Of a stretch of 64,000 nucleotides of DNA, positions 24,435 to 33,703 are shown piece after piece. The notes under the pieces are model-generated. The model did not search any database. It was not told the origin of the DNA and saw only the letters and a program-made list of their open reading frames with translations. Position 1 is the stretch's first letter. Each line of letters opens with the position of its first letter. The translations under genes and the position numbers were made by a program. Location: assembly GCA_017415165.1 (NCBI GenBank), contig JAFQIY010000072.1:42282-106281 (forward strand), in the 5' to 3' direction. This DNA comes from Oscillospiraceae bacterium (lineage in GTDB: Bacteria; Bacillota; Clostridia; Oscillospirales; Ruminococcaceae).

Positions 24435-25306
24435 CTATTCTTGAAGCAATTTTACAGGGCATCGTTCAGGGTCTGACCGAGTTTCTCCCAGTGTCAAGCT
24501 CTGGACACCTTTCGCTTTTTCAGCACTTTTTCGGTCTTGACGGTGAAAACGCCGTCACTATGACCATCATACTCCACCTCGGCACGCTTGTTGCTGTATT
24601 CGTGGCATTCTGGAGCAAAATCAAGGCGCTTATCCTTGAAGCATTCCGTCTGCTTGGCGACCTTTTCACAGGTAAGTTCAAGTGGAAAACAATGAACCCT
24701 GAGCGCAGAATGATAATGATGATTATCGTGTCAATCCTGCCGCTTTTCGGCTTCTACATATTCAAGGACTTCTTTGATAACCTCGCTTCCGACGAGGATA
24801 TTATCGTTGAGGGCTTTGCGTTTCTGTACACCTCGGCACTGCTTTTCTGCAGTACCCGTGTCAAAAAGGACAACAGCTATACAGCAGGCGAAACAACCGT
24901 GAAAAATGCTCTTACAATCGGTATTTTTCAGGGCATTGCACTTACCCCCGGTATTTCCCGTTCAGGCTCAACAATCTGCTCTGCACTGTTCACAGGAATG
25001 AAGCGTGAGGACGCTGTTGAATACAGCTTCATCCTCGGTATTCCAGTAATTCTCGCAGGTGCATTCGTCAAGCTGTTCGACCTGACCGACTCAGCGGCTG
25101 AGGAGCTTAAAGCAAACCTCGTGCCCCTTGCTGTAAGCTTTGTAATTTCAGCAATCGCAGGCTACCTTGCAATCCGTCTTATCAAGGCAATGGTTGTGAA
25201 TGATAAGTTCCGTATTTTTGCTTGGTACACCCTTGTTCTCGGCATTGCGGTAATCAGCATCGGACTTTACGAAAATATAAGCGGTACACGCATTATGATA
25301 GGATAA
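24431..25306 (+). CDS. uppP: Undecaprenyl-diphosphatase
   Basis: 291 residues, about eight membrane helices. The BacA/UppP motifs are QGLTEFLPVSSSGHLSLF near residue 15 and PGISRSGSTI near residue 178, which build the phosphatase site. It recycles undecaprenyl diphosphate to the monophosphate carrier used for peptidoglycan, and gives bacitracin tolerance when abundant. Start overlaps the ylzJ-like stop (ATGA), with GAGGA upstream. In Bacillus this gene is not in the tepA-spoIIIE cluster, so its insertion here is a lineage feature. Confidence 0.95.
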   Translation: MTILEAILQGIVQGLTEFLPVSSSGHLSLFQHFFGLDGENAVTMTIILHLGTLVAVFVAFWSKIKALILEAFRLLGDLFTGKFKWKTMNPERRMIMMIIVSILPLFGFYIFKDFFDNLASDEDIIVEGFAFLYTSALLFCSTRVKKDNSYTAGETTVKNALTIGIFQGIALTPGISRSGSTICSALFTGMKREDAVEYSFILGIPVILAGAFVKLFDLTDSAAEELKANLVPLAVSFVISAIAGYLAIRLIKAMVVNDKFRIFAWYTLVLGIAVISIGLYENISGTRIMIG

Positions 25307-25325
25307 AATTTGGGAGGAAAAAATC

Positions 25326-27968
25326 TTGGCTACGAAAAAAACAACAACTCAGCCGAAGTCAAAACAGCAGGTTGATGAATCAAGTGCAGGCGATAAGGTG
25401 CTGTGGTCAACGGTGCTCTTTGCGCTTGGTGTGCTGACCCTTGCTTTTACCCTTATTGAGGGTGAGTCTGCCTGGAACAGCATACATAATATTTTCCTTG
25501 GAATGTTCGGTTTTTCCGTGTTCCTTGTTCCTGCTATCCTTGTGTATGTTTCAATAATGATAGCTATGGATAAATCCCACCGTGCCGTTCAGGGCAAGGT
25601 TATCCAGTGCTTTGTGATAATTCTTCTTTCATCTGCATTTATACAGATTGTCACAAGCGGACAGCTTACGGGAACAAATCTGTTTGAAGAAATTATTCCC
25701 GCACTTTTTGCCGAGGGCAAACAGCACCGCGGCGGTGGTGTGATGAGTATTTTTATTGCTGGACCGCTTCTTGCGCTGTTCGGGAAAATGGGTGCAACAA
25801 TCATTATTGTTCTGCTGATTTTCGTTGTGATAATGATTATGGCAAACAAGACAATCGTTGACCTTGTGAATATGTTCAGAAACGCTGTTTCTGCCGCAAA
25901 CGAGGCAAGGGGAGAGTATACTCCTACAGAAGCCGAGGACTTCGTTGCACCTCCGGGGGCAAAGAAAACCAAGGCTGACAAGCTTGCTGAAAAGAAAGCC
26001 GCAAAGGCTGTACCGAATTCGGACGTGCCCCCTGCTGTCGTAAAGGAAAAAGCAAAGAGTTTCAACGTGGATATTCCTATTCCTAACAATAAAAAGGCAG
26101 AGGAACAGCCTGCCGAACAGCCTAAAACCGAGCAGGAAATCTTTATGGAAAGTATGCCTGCACACCCTGTTTCCGCACCTTCAAAAGAACCTTCCGCAGG
26201 AAGCGTTGAGGCTACCGAAACTATCGCTAAGGCAACAAACGAGCTTGACGATATCATAAAGAAAGCGGCGGCAACTCCCGAAAAGAAAAAGGGACTCTTT
26301 GCTCCAAAGGCAGAAAAGCCTGAAACTGAAAAAGCAAAGAAGCAGTCCACCCTCGCTTCAAACAAAATCCAGACCGAGGAAGAACTCGATATGCCTGATG
26401 CACCGACTGCGGCTGACATTCAGAATGAAATTGCCGAGCAGGAACCTGTTGCGGTTACATATCAGTTCCCGCCGATTTCTCTGCTGAAAAATGTTGATAA
26501 CAGCCTTAACTCCGCAGAAGCCGAGGCTGAAATGAAATCTAACGCTGATACTCTCGTTGAAACACTGAAAAGCTTCGGCGTATCCACAAGAATTGTTGAT
26601 ATTCACCGTGGACCAACCGTTACACGTTACGAATTGCAGCCAAGCGCTGGTGTAAAAATTTCCAAGATTACAGGTCTTGCAGACGATATCGCACTTAACC
26701 TCGCAGCGGCAGGCGTCCGTATCGAAGCGCCAATCCCCGGCAAGGCGGCTGTCGGTGTCGAAGTGCCTAACAGAGTCAAGGACATCGTAACAATCCGTGA
26801 AATGATTGAAAGCCCCGAATTTACCGAAAACAAGAGCAAGTTGAGCTTTGTTGTGGGTAAGAACATCGACGGCGATATAATGATTGGCGATATCGGCAAG
26901 ATGCCCCATATGATTATCGCAGGTACAACAGGCTCAGGTAAGTCTGTCTGCACCAACAGTATCATTATGAGTATCCTCTACAACGCAACTCCCGACGAGG
27001 TGCGCCTTGTGCTTATTGACCCGAAAATGGTTGAATTCAAGGTTTACGACGGAATTCCGCACCTCCTTATCCCTGTTGTAACCGACCCGCGAAAGGCGGC
27101 AGGTGCACTGTCCTGGGCTGTTCAGGAAATGCTCAAGCGTTATAAGCTTTTTGCAGATTACAACGTCCGTGACCACGGCGGCTACAACGAAATGGCAGCT
27201 GTTACGGACGGCGTTGAACCGCTGCCGAAAATCGTTATCGTAATTGACGAGCTTGCCGACCTTATGATGGCGGCTTCAAACGAAGTCGAGGACTCAATCT
27301 GCCGACTTGCACAGATGGCTCGTGCCGCTGGTATGCACCTTATTATCGCAACTCAGCGACCAACCGTTGACGTTATCACAGGTCTTATCAAGGCGAATAT
27401 CCCGTCAAGAATTGCTCTTACCGTATCATCACAGATTGACAGCCGTACAATCATCGATACCGCAGGCGCCGAAAAACTCCTCGGTCACGGCGATATGCTG
27501 TACTATCCTCAGGGTATCCCGAAGCCTGTCAGAATTCAGGGCTGTTTCGCTTCAACAAAGGAAGTGGAAGCAGTTGTCGAGTTCATCAAGAGCGGCGGTA
27601 CAGTTGAATACTCCAACGAAATTATCGAGGAAATCGAAAAGAATATGCCAGTGCCGAAGGGCGAAAAGGTTGCAGGTGCAGGCGATACAGCCGTACCAAG
27701 CGGCGATGGCGACATAATCGACCAGGCTGTGGAAGTCCTCATCGACGCAGGACAAGCCTCCGTTTCCTACCTCCAGCGTAAGCTGAAGCTTGGCTATGCC
27801 CGTGCGGCAAGAGTTATGGACGAGCTTGAAGAAATGGGCGTTGTCGGCCCTTACGAAGGCTCAAAGCCGCGTTCCGTCCTCGTGACAAGAGAAATGTGGA
27901 TGCAGAGAAAGCTTATCAATCAGGACAATCTCGAAGCAGGAGAAACAGGAGAGGTTACCGAGGAATAA
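25326..27968 (+). CDS. ftsK: DNA translocase FtsK/SpoIIIE
   Basis: 880 residues starting at a TTG (25326) with GGGAGG upstream. The N-terminus has four membrane helices (residues ~25-185), then a long Lys/Ala/Pro/Glu linker (~200-370), then the RecA-like motor: Walker A GTTGSGKS near residue 536, Walker B VIVIDELADLMM near 640 and ATQRPTVD. The last ~65 residues are the winged-helix gamma domain (SVSYLQRKLKLGYARAARVM) that reads KOPS/SRS sequences. It pumps DNA at the division or sporulation septum. With sigK in the same window a SpoIIIE role is likely. Confidence 0.96.
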   Translation: MATKKTTTQPKSKQQVDESSAGDKVLWSTVLFALGVLTLAFTLIEGESAWNSIHNIFLGMFGFSVFLVPAILVYVSIMIAMDKSHRAVQGKVIQCFVIILLSSAFIQIVTSGQLTGTNLFEEIIPALFAEGKQHRGGGVMSIFIAGPLLALFGKMGATIIIVLLIFVVIMIMANKTIVDLVNMFRNAVSAANEARGEYTPTEAEDFVAPPGAKKTKADKLAEKKAAKAVPNSDVPPAVVKEKAKSFNVDIPIPNNKKAEEQPAEQPKTEQEIFMESMPAHPVSAPSKEPSAGSVEATETIAKATNELDDIIKKAAATPEKKKGLFAPKAEKPETEKAKKQSTLASNKIQTEEELDMPDAPTAADIQNEIAEQEPVAVTYQFPPISLLKNVDNSLNSAEAEAEMKSNADTLVETLKSFGVSTRIVDIHRGPTVTRYELQPSAGVKISKITGLADDIALNLAAAGVRIEAPIPGKAAVGVEVPNRVKDIVTIREMIESPEFTENKSKLSFVVGKNIDGDIMIGDIGKMPHMIIAGTTGSGKSVCTNSIIMSILYNATPDEVRLVLIDPKMVEFKVYDGIPHLLIPVVTDPRKAAGALSWAVQEMLKRYKLFADYNVRDHGGYNEMAAVTDGVEPLPKIVIVIDELADLMMAASNEVEDSICRLAQMARAAGMHLIIATQRPTVDVITGLIKANIPSRIALTVSSQIDSRTIIDTAGAEKLLGHGDMLYYPQGIPKPVRIQGCFASTKEVEAVVEFIKSGGTVEYSNEIIEEIEKNMPVPKGEKVAGAGDTAVPSGDGDIIDQAVEVLIDAGQASVSYLQRKLKLGYARAARVMDELEEMGVVGPYEGSKPRSVLVTREMWMQRKLINQDNLEAGETGEVTEE

Positions 27969-27980
27969 CGGGGTGACGTG

Positions 27981-28376
27981 ATGAAAGAGTTTATCAAGAA
28001 GAATTTGGTATACCTTATATTAACAGCTGTTTTGCTTATTCCTATTATGATACTGTTTTTGAATGAAGCAATTGCTTGGATTTCATTTTGGGTGTTGTGT
28101 TTAGGAATTGTGCCGTTTTTCATTTATTTTTGTATTGCTATTGTGCTTAACGTTGTAGGTTTTATAGGTGTAATGAAGAATAAGGCATATGGTTATGTAT
28201 CGTTTCTTCCATTGGTGTATGGCGGATTTATTGCCGTTTGCACGGTAAATAAGGATCACGAGGATAAGAAAAACATTGGTATTTTTGCATTGGTGTACAC
28301 ATTTCTTTTTGTAATATATCCGCTTACAGTATATTGCTTGTATGAATTTGGATATTATCACATGCCAAGTGCCTAA
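27981..28376 (+). CDS. Tandem paralog 1: small membrane protein
   Basis: 131 residues, three to four hydrophobic helices. It starts MKEFIKKNLVYLILTAVLL and later has LVYGGFIAVCTVNKDHEDKK, a glycine-rich turn followed by a charged loop that recurs in the next genes, then a final helix ending in Tyr/Phe. GGGGTGACGTG directly abuts the ATG, with an alternative GTG one codon earlier. It lies 12 bp after ftsK. The loop recalls DUF1294 membrane proteins only faintly. No function is known. Confidence 0.82.
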   Translation: MKEFIKKNLVYLILTAVLLIPIMILFLNEAIAWISFWVLCLGIVPFFIYFCIAIVLNVVGFIGVMKNKAYGYVSFLPLVYGGFIAVCTVNKDHEDKKNIGIFALVYTFLFVIYPLTVYCLYEFGYYHMPSA

Positions 28377-28439
28377 ATTAAAAGCTTGCTAAATAGCTTT
28401 AGCTGGTTTTAGTTTCATATTCTAAAATGAGGTGACGTG

Positions 28440-28841
28440 ATGAAGGATTTTATTGTCAAGCATATTATCTTTATTGTCGGAATTGTCTTGTTAGTAATTT
28501 TCCCCCATATATTTGCGGCACTTGGAATGGGGATAATGGCAATGTTTTTATTAGGCTTTGGCGTTGCGGTGATTATAATAAATGGTATTACCTTTTTCCT
28601 TTGTTCTAAGAATTTTGACAGCAAAACCAATACCTGTGAGATCTTCGCAATTCTGCTTTCTATTTTAGGCGGCGGAATTGGAAGTAAGCTTTCCACAACG
28701 CTGTTTGGCAATACACCGTCAAGTGATGATGTTGAGGTAATATATCATTACTGCTGTGAACTGGACTTGTTTATTTTTATCGTGTGCCCGATTTTTGCAT
28801 TGATAGCAGGTGCAACAGGCTTGGTACGATTTGTGGTGTAA
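28440..28841 (+). CDS. Tandem paralog 2: small membrane protein
   Basis: 133 residues beginning MKDFIVKHIIFIVGIVLLVI. Helices 1 and 2 are followed by a short polar segment, then ILLSILGGGIGSKLSTTL at the position of the paralogs' glycine turn, and two more hydrophobic stretches. This copy has lost the Asn-Arg/Lys-Asp loop seen in copies 1 and 3. The upstream sequence GAGGTGACGTG before the ATG matches that of copies 1 and 4. Clearly related by layout and leader; sequence identity is modest. Confidence 0.8.
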   Translation: MKDFIVKHIIFIVGIVLLVIFPHIFAALGMGIMAMFLLGFGVAVIIINGITFFLCSKNFDSKTNTCEIFAILLSILGGGIGSKLSTTLFGNTPSSDDVEVIYHYCCELDLFIFIVCPIFALIAGATGLVRFVV

Positions 28842-28857
28842 TATAAGGGGTGACGTT

Positions 28858-29271
28858 ATGAAAAATTTTGTCAAAAATCGATATGTTTTTGTAACAACTG
28901 CTGTCTGCATAATAATTGCGGCAATAACTTTACTTAGCGAGGGTTTTGCCGCTTATGGATTTGCTTTGCCTTTTATATTGTTTCTTTTTGGGGTGTTATA
29001 TGACCTCGTGCCAATATTGGTACCAATTTTAATTGCAGCAATGAATTTTATTGCCTTTTCAGCTGTGAAAAAAGACAAGTCCGCAGGAATTATTCCGACA
29101 ATTCTCGGCGGAGAAATTGGTGCATTTATAGCCGTACACACAGTAAATCGTGACTATCGTGCGAAAAAAGCAGTAAATATAATTTTCTGTGTTTTCCTGT
29201 GTGTGTTCGTGTGGATGTCACTTTCGTTTCTGTTATATTATTGCGGATACTATGAATTTAGTTTGGTCTGA
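28858..29271 (+). CDS. Tandem paralog 3: small membrane protein
   Basis: 137 residues from the ATG at 28858 behind AAGGGGTGACGTT. It begins MKNFVKNRYVFVTTAVCII and has four hydrophobic segments. The loop ILGGEIGAFIAVHTVNRDYR is the best preserved version of the family motif, followed by Lys-Lys and a final helix ending YYCGYYEF, close to copy 1 (CLYEFGYYH). It starts 16 bp after copy 2 ends. Confidence 0.82.
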   Translation: MKNFVKNRYVFVTTAVCIIIAAITLLSEGFAAYGFALPFILFLFGVLYDLVPILVPILIAAMNFIAFSAVKKDKSAGIIPTILGGEIGAFIAVHTVNRDYRAKKAVNIIFCVFLCVFVWMSLSFLLYYCGYYEFSLV

Positions 29272-29303
29272 TTTACCTTTACACATTAAAAAGGGGTGAC
29301 GTG

Positions 29304-29684
29304 ATGAAAGAGTTTATCAAAAAGCACATTCACGCATTAATAAATGTGTTTGGTATCATCTTGACGGTGTTGTTCACGTTGTCAAATGAGTTAATCTATA
29401 ATTTGTTTTTTTACGATACATTTGTATACATATCGTTATGTATAATAATATTAAGTGTATTATCCAATATCATTGCTTTCGTAGCTGTAAAAATGAAAAA
29501 AGAAGTATTGGCTATTGTTTGTTCTATACTGTTCGGCAGCATAGGCGGATTTATAGCTGTTAGGTACAATAACACATCAATTAATGGAAAAATTAAGTTT
29601 ATTTTTCATATACATATGTGGCTTGTTGCAATGTCTATATGTGGTTATTTCAGCGGTATTTATTATGTTTTTTCACATTTTTAA
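29304..29684 (+). CDS. Tandem paralog 4: small membrane protein
   Basis: 126 residues behind AAGGGGTGACGTG. It begins [19 protein letters not shown], so its first seven residues equal copy 1. The glycine turn is [18 protein letters not shown]. Base composition is more AT-rich than the surrounding genes. Its stop codon lies within the AATTGCG repeat copy at 29683. The product keeps the four-segment plan; the role is unknown. Confidence 0.8.
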   Translation: MKEFIKKHIHALINVFGIILTVLFTLSNELIYNLFFYDTFVYISLCIIILSVLSNIIAFVAVKMKKEVLAIVCSILFGSIGGFIAVRYNNTSINGKIKFIFHIHMWLVAMSICGYFSGIYYVFSHF

Positions 29685-29710
29685 TTGCGCATTACAAATT
29701 ACGAATTAAT
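29683..29710. repeat. AATTGCG-type intergenic repeat, copy 2
   Basis: AATTGCGCATTA (29683-29694) followed by AATTACGAATT (29697-29707), the same words as at 22191-22219 in different order. It supplies the last base of the stop codon of paralog 4. Confidence 0.6.
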
Positions 29711-29722
29711 ACGGAGGTTTCT

Positions 29723-31651
29723 ATGCCTTTTCTTCCCATCTCAAAACAGGAAATGCTCGAACAGAATATCGACCAGTTCGACTTCATTTGCGTGACAGGC
29801 GACAGCTATGTCGACCACCCAAGCTTCGGCATTTCCATCATTTCAAGAATAATCGAAAGCCTCGGCTTTACCGTGGGCATTATCGCACAGCCCGACTGGC
29901 GATGCGACCGTGACTTTATCCGTTTGGGTAAGCCGAAATATGCCTTCCTCGTAACCTCGGGCAACATCGACTCTATGGTTGCGCATTACACCTCTGCAAA
30001 GAAAAAGCGTTCCGACGACGCTTACACCGCAGGCGGCAAGGCAGGCAAGCGCCCTGACCGTGCGGTTATTGTGTACTGTAAAAAAATCCGTGAAATCTAT
30101 GGCGACGTGCCAATCGGAATAGGCGGACTTGAAGCCTCCCTCCGCCGTTTTGCTCACTACGATTACTGGGACGATGCCGTCCGTCCTTCAATCCTTGAGG
30201 ACAGCACCGCCGATATCCTTATGTACGGTATGGGCGAGCATCAGATTACCGAAATCTGTACCCGTCTTGCAAACGGCGAGGACATTCATTCCCTCACCGA
30301 TATCCGTGGTACAGCCTACCTCTGTAAGCCCGAAGATACCCCATACGGAGCAGTGGAGTGTCCGTCTTTGAAGCTTTGCCGTGAGGATAAAAAATCCTAC
30401 GCAAAGGCTTGCCGTCAGCAGTATGACTGGCAGGACGAAATTTACGGCAGAACAATTATCCAGCGACAGGAGCATAAAATGCTTGTCCAGCTTCCGCCGT
30501 CACCTGTGCTGACAACCGAGGAGCTTGACAAGGTCTATGCACTTCCATATATGCGTACCTACCACCCGATTTATGAAAAAGAAGGCGGCGTGCCAGGCAT
30601 ACAGGAGGTTGAATTTTCCATTACACACAACCGTGGCTGCTTCGGCAACTGTAATTTCTGTTCAATTGCTTTGCATCAGGGCAGAAAAATTGCCGTACGA
30701 AGCGAGGAAAGTATTCTTAAAGAAGCTGAGCTTCTCACCACACTTCCAAACTTCAAAGGATATATTCACGACGTAGGCGGACCAACCGCAAACTTCCGTG
30801 CACCAAGCTGTAAGAAACAGCTTGAACACGGTCTTTGCAAGGGTAAGAAATGTCTTGCACCTGAGCCGTGTAAGGCGCTTGAGGTTGACCATACTGAGTA
30901 CCTCAATCTGCTGAGAAAAATCCGTGCCGTGCCGAAGGTGAAAAAAGTTTTCATCCGAAGCGGTATCCGTTACGATTACCTTATTGAGGACAAAAACGAG
31001 GAGTTTATGCGTGAACTTATCGAGCACCACGTCAGCGGTCAGCTTAAAGTTGCACCTGAGCATTGCTCCGCAGTTGTCCTTGACAAAATGGGCAAGCCCC
31101 ACATTGAAGCATACAAGAAATTTCAGGACAAGTTCTACCGTATCACGGGACAGGTCGGCAAGGAGCAGTACCTTGTTCCGTACCTTATGTCCTCCCACCC
31201 TGGCAGTACGCTGAAAGAAGCGGTTGAACTGGCATTGTTCCTGAAAAGCCTGAAAATCCGTCCTGAACAGGTGCAGGACTTCTACCCCACACCGGGAACA
31301 ATCTCAACCTGTATGTTCTACACCGAGCTTGACCCGTATACAATGGAGCCTGTGTACGTCCCGAAAACAGCCGAGGAAAAGGCTATGCAGCGTGCGCTTC
31401 TCCAGTATTTCCGTCCCGATAACCAGCGCAAGGTTATCGAGGCTCTGCAAAAGGCTCACCGCACCGACTTGATTGGCAATACCAAGGATTGCCTTGTTAA
31501 ACCTGACGCAAAATATATGGCAGACGAACGCAAACGAAACGAACAGCGAAAGGATTCTGCAAAATGGCAGCAAAAAAGAAACCAACGAAACAGCAGGTCA
31601 GAAAAGCACAATCAGCAGCAAAGAAAACAGTCAAAGCAGCGGAGAGGTTAG
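29723..31651 (+). CDS. YgiQ-family radical SAM protein
   Basis: 642 residues from the ATG at 29723 (CGGAGG upstream). The N-terminal ~280 residues resemble the YgiQ cobalamin-like/UPF0313 region ([16 protein letters not shown]). The radical SAM cluster motif is [13 protein letters not shown]-x3-C-x2-C, near residue 310, followed by [10 protein letters not shown] and a Cys-rich insert ([12 protein letters not shown]) typical of the family. The C-terminus is a Lys/Gln/Arg-rich tail. Family members are widespread with no settled reaction. The tail shares 88 bp in another frame with the downstream hydrolase gene. Confidence 0.93.
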   Translation: MPFLPISKQEMLEQNIDQFDFICVTGDSYVDHPSFGISIISRIIESLGFTVGIIAQPDWRCDRDFIRLGKPKYAFLVTSGNIDSMVAHYTSAKKKRSDDAYTAGGKAGKRPDRAVIVYCKKIREIYGDVPIGIGGLEASLRRFAHYDYWDDAVRPSILEDSTADILMYGMGEHQITEICTRLANGEDIHSLTDIRGTAYLCKPEDTPYGAVECPSLKLCREDKKSYAKACRQQYDWQDEIYGRTIIQRQEHKMLVQLPPSPVLTTEELDKVYALPYMRTYHPIYEKEGGVPGIQEVEFSITHNRGCFGNCNFCSIALHQGRKIAVRSEESILKEAELLTTLPNFKGYIHDVGGPTANFRAPSCKKQLEHGLCKGKKCLAPEPCKALEVDHTEYLNLLRKIRAVPKVKKVFIRSGIRYDYLIEDKNEEFMRELIEHHVSGQLKVAPEHCSAVVLDKMGKPHIEAYKKFQDKFYRITGQVGKEQYLVPYLMSSHPGSTLKEAVELALFLKSLKIRPEQVQDFYPTPGTISTCMFYTELDPYTMEPVYVPKTAEEKAMQRALLQYFRPDNQRKVIEALQKAHRTDLIGNTKDCLVKPDAKYMADERKRNEQRKDSAKWQQKRNQRNSRSEKHNQQQRKQSKQRRG

Positions 31652-32574
31652 GAATTTCCCCTGTACTTGTTTTCCTGCTTATGCTTGTGGGCGCAACCTT
31701 TGTTTACAGCGGCTACCTTGAACTGGGCAGCGACGATGTGCCAAGAGTTGCCGCACAGAATTTCATAGACAAGGACGCCGACCTTGCAATTCACTATATA
31801 GACGTAGGTCAGGGCGATTGCTCCCTTATTATGTGGGAGGGCGCTTCAATGCTTATCGACAGCGGCGAAAGTCAGTACGCTGAAACAGTGCTTGATTATC
31901 TTGACGAGCAGGGTGTGGAAAGGCTTGATTACATTGTGGCAACACATCCCCACTCCGACCATATGGGTTCAATGTCGGAAATCATTTCCGCTGTTGATGT
32001 GGGAAAGGTCATCGTGCCAAAGGTTGCCGAGGAGTTGACTCCCACAACTGTTGTGTACGAAAATTTCCTTGCTTCACTCAGCGCAAAGGCGATAAAGCTT
32101 ACCGCCGCAAAGCCTGATACAACCTATACTTTTACAGGTACAACTGCTGCTTCTGTAAGCAAAGTACCGCCAAGCTTTGAGATACTTGCTCCTGTTACCG
32201 ATTACGATGATTTGAACAACTATTCCGTTGTGGTAAAGCTTACCTACGGGGAAACCTCTTACCTGTTTACGGGAGATATTGAAAAGAAAGCCGAAAATGA
32301 TATTCTGGAGTACGGCGCTGACGTCGATGCAGACGTGCTGAAATCTCCGCATCACGGCAGCAGCACCTCGTCAGGTGAAGCATTTATAGACGCTGTTTCT
32401 CCCGAAATATGCATAATCCAGTGCGGAGACGGAAATGACTACGGTCACCCTCACGCTGAGGTTATGGAGCTTCTCGACACTTACGGTGTTACAAGCTACC
32501 GCACCGACCGATACGGCACAGTAACCGTCTACTCCGACGGAAAACAGATTTATATTGAAACCGAAAAGGAATGA
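31564..32574 (+). CDS. ComEC-like metallo-beta-lactamase-fold hydrolase
   Basis: 336 residues. A Lys-rich cytosolic N-terminus of ~30 residues and one signal-anchor helix ([20 protein letters not shown]) place the catalytic part outside the membrane. The metal site is THPHSDHMG (HxHxDH), with [10 protein letters not shown] before it, [10 protein letters not shown] and SPHHGS after, all as in the C-terminal domain of ComEC, which degrades one DNA strand during uptake. No channel domain is present. AAGGA lies nine bases before the ATG, inside the ygiQ coding sequence. A DUF3006 gene follows. Confidence 0.9.
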   Translation: MAAKKKPTKQQVRKAQSAAKKTVKAAERLGISPVLVFLLMLVGATFVYSGYLELGSDDVPRVAAQNFIDKDADLAIHYIDVGQGDCSLIMWEGASMLIDSGESQYAETVLDYLDEQGVERLDYIVATHPHSDHMGSMSEIISAVDVGKVIVPKVAEELTPTTVVYENFLASLSAKAIKLTAAKPDTTYTFTGTTAASVSKVPPSFEILAPVTDYDDLNNYSVVVKLTYGETSYLFTGDIEKKAENDILEYGADVDADVLKSPHHGSSTSSGEAFIDAVSPEICIIQCGDGNDYGHPHAEVMELLDTYGVTSYRTDRYGTVTVYSDGKQIYIETEKE

Positions 32575-32578
32575 TAAT

Positions 32579-32785
32579 ATGCTTATAGTTTCAAATATTT
32601 CCGAGGGAATAGCCGTTATCGAGGACGGAGAAATCAGCTTTGATATCCCCGCAGGCGCACTTCCTGACGGAATAAAAGAGGGAGACGTTATCCTCTGGGA
32701 AAACGGCGAGTACCTCATTGACGAAAAAGCAACTTCTGAAAGACGTAACAAAATTATTGAAATGCAGAATAATCTCTGGGAATAA
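32579..32785 (+). CDS. DUF3006 family protein
   Basis: 68 residues starting at 32579. It begins MLIVSNISEGIAVIEDGE, continues with IPAGALPDGIKEGDVI, and ends in a basic helix. Proteins of this family commonly follow ComEC-like metallo-hydrolase genes, as here with a 4-bp gap. The fold is probably a small beta-barrel; its function is not established. Confidence 0.88.
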   Translation: MLIVSNISEGIAVIEDGEISFDIPAGALPDGIKEGDVILWENGEYLIDEKATSERRNKIIEMQNNLWE

Positions 32786-32807
32786 TCCCTGTTAAGGAGG
32801 ACATCTT

Positions 32808-33701
32808 ATGGTACATAATCCTGACGCAAAGCTTTTTGATAAGCTTCAGGAAATTATGCCTGCACTGTCAAAAGGTCACAAGAAAATCGCTGAATTTATT
32901 ATGACACGCTATGATAAGGCCGCATTTATGACAGCCTCAAAGCTTGGAACAATTGTCGGTGTCAGCGAGTCAACAGTTGTCCGTTTCGCAACCGAACTTG
33001 GCTTTGAGGGCTACCCCGAATTACAGCGTGCACTAAAAGAGTACACCAGCAACAAGCTTACAACCGTCCAGCGTATCGACGTTATGAACGACCAGTTAAG
33101 CGGTAACGACGTGTACGAAAAAATTCTGAATATGGATATCGACAAAATCCGCAAAACCCTTGAGGAGGGCGACCGTGACGAGTTCTACAGAACAGTTGAT
33201 ACACTCTGCGCCGCAAAAAATATCTATGTAATCGGTGCACGTTCAGCAGCCGTGCTTGCACGTTTCCTCTCATTCTATTTCAATATGATGTTTGACAACG
33301 TGAAGCTTGTGCACACTACTTCCACCAGCGAAATGTTCGAGCAGATTTTGAATATCGGCGAGAACGATATTATGATAGGTATAAGCTTTCCACGTTACTC
33401 AACCCATACCGTAAAGGCTTTCCGCTATGCACACGAACAGGGCGCAAAGGTTATCGCAATCACCGACAGCAAGGCTTCACCTCTTGCGGAGTACGCCGAT
33501 AATATGCTCCTCGCACGAAGCGATATGGTTTCCTTTGCCGACTCACTTGTTGCACCGATGAGCGTAATCAACGCACTTATCGTTGCCGTAGGTATGCGCA
33601 AGAGCGATTATGTTGTAAAGAACTACGAGCGCCTTAACGCTGTCTATGATGAGTTTGAGGTGTACGAGAAAACTGATAAGGATACTGATAATAAGGAATA
33701 A
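32808..33701 (+). CDS. MurR/RpiR family transcriptional regulator
   Basis: 297 residues. An N-terminal HTH_6 domain (LSKGHKKIAEFIM, then VGVSESTVVRFATELGFEGYPELQ) is followed by a SIS sugar-phosphate isomerase-type sensing domain (IYVIGARSAAVLARFL, NDIMIGISFPRYS, VIAITDSKASPLAEYA). Such proteins respond to phosphorylated sugars. Its neighbours are not sugar genes, so its targets may be elsewhere. It lies 2 bp before the flavoprotein gene, suggesting cotranscription. AAGGAGG precedes the ATG. Confidence 0.93.
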   Translation: MVHNPDAKLFDKLQEIMPALSKGHKKIAEFIMTRYDKAAFMTASKLGTIVGVSESTVVRFATELGFEGYPELQRALKEYTSNKLTTVQRIDVMNDQLSGNDVYEKILNMDIDKIRKTLEEGDRDEFYRTVDTLCAAKNIYVIGARSAAVLARFLSFYFNMMFDNVKLVHTTSTSEMFEQILNIGENDIMIGISFPRYSTHTVKAFRYAHEQGAKVIAITDSKASPLAEYADNMLLARSDMVSFADSLVAPMSVINALIVAVGMRKSDYVVKNYERLNAVYDEFEVYEKTDKDTDNKE

Positions 33702-33703
33702 TT

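Noticed and set aside
25589-26419. A 276-residue open frame antisense to ftsK
   Set aside because: It covers the low-complexity Lys/Ala/Pro linker and membrane region; composition is Ser/Ala/Phe-rich with no domain and no ribosome site.
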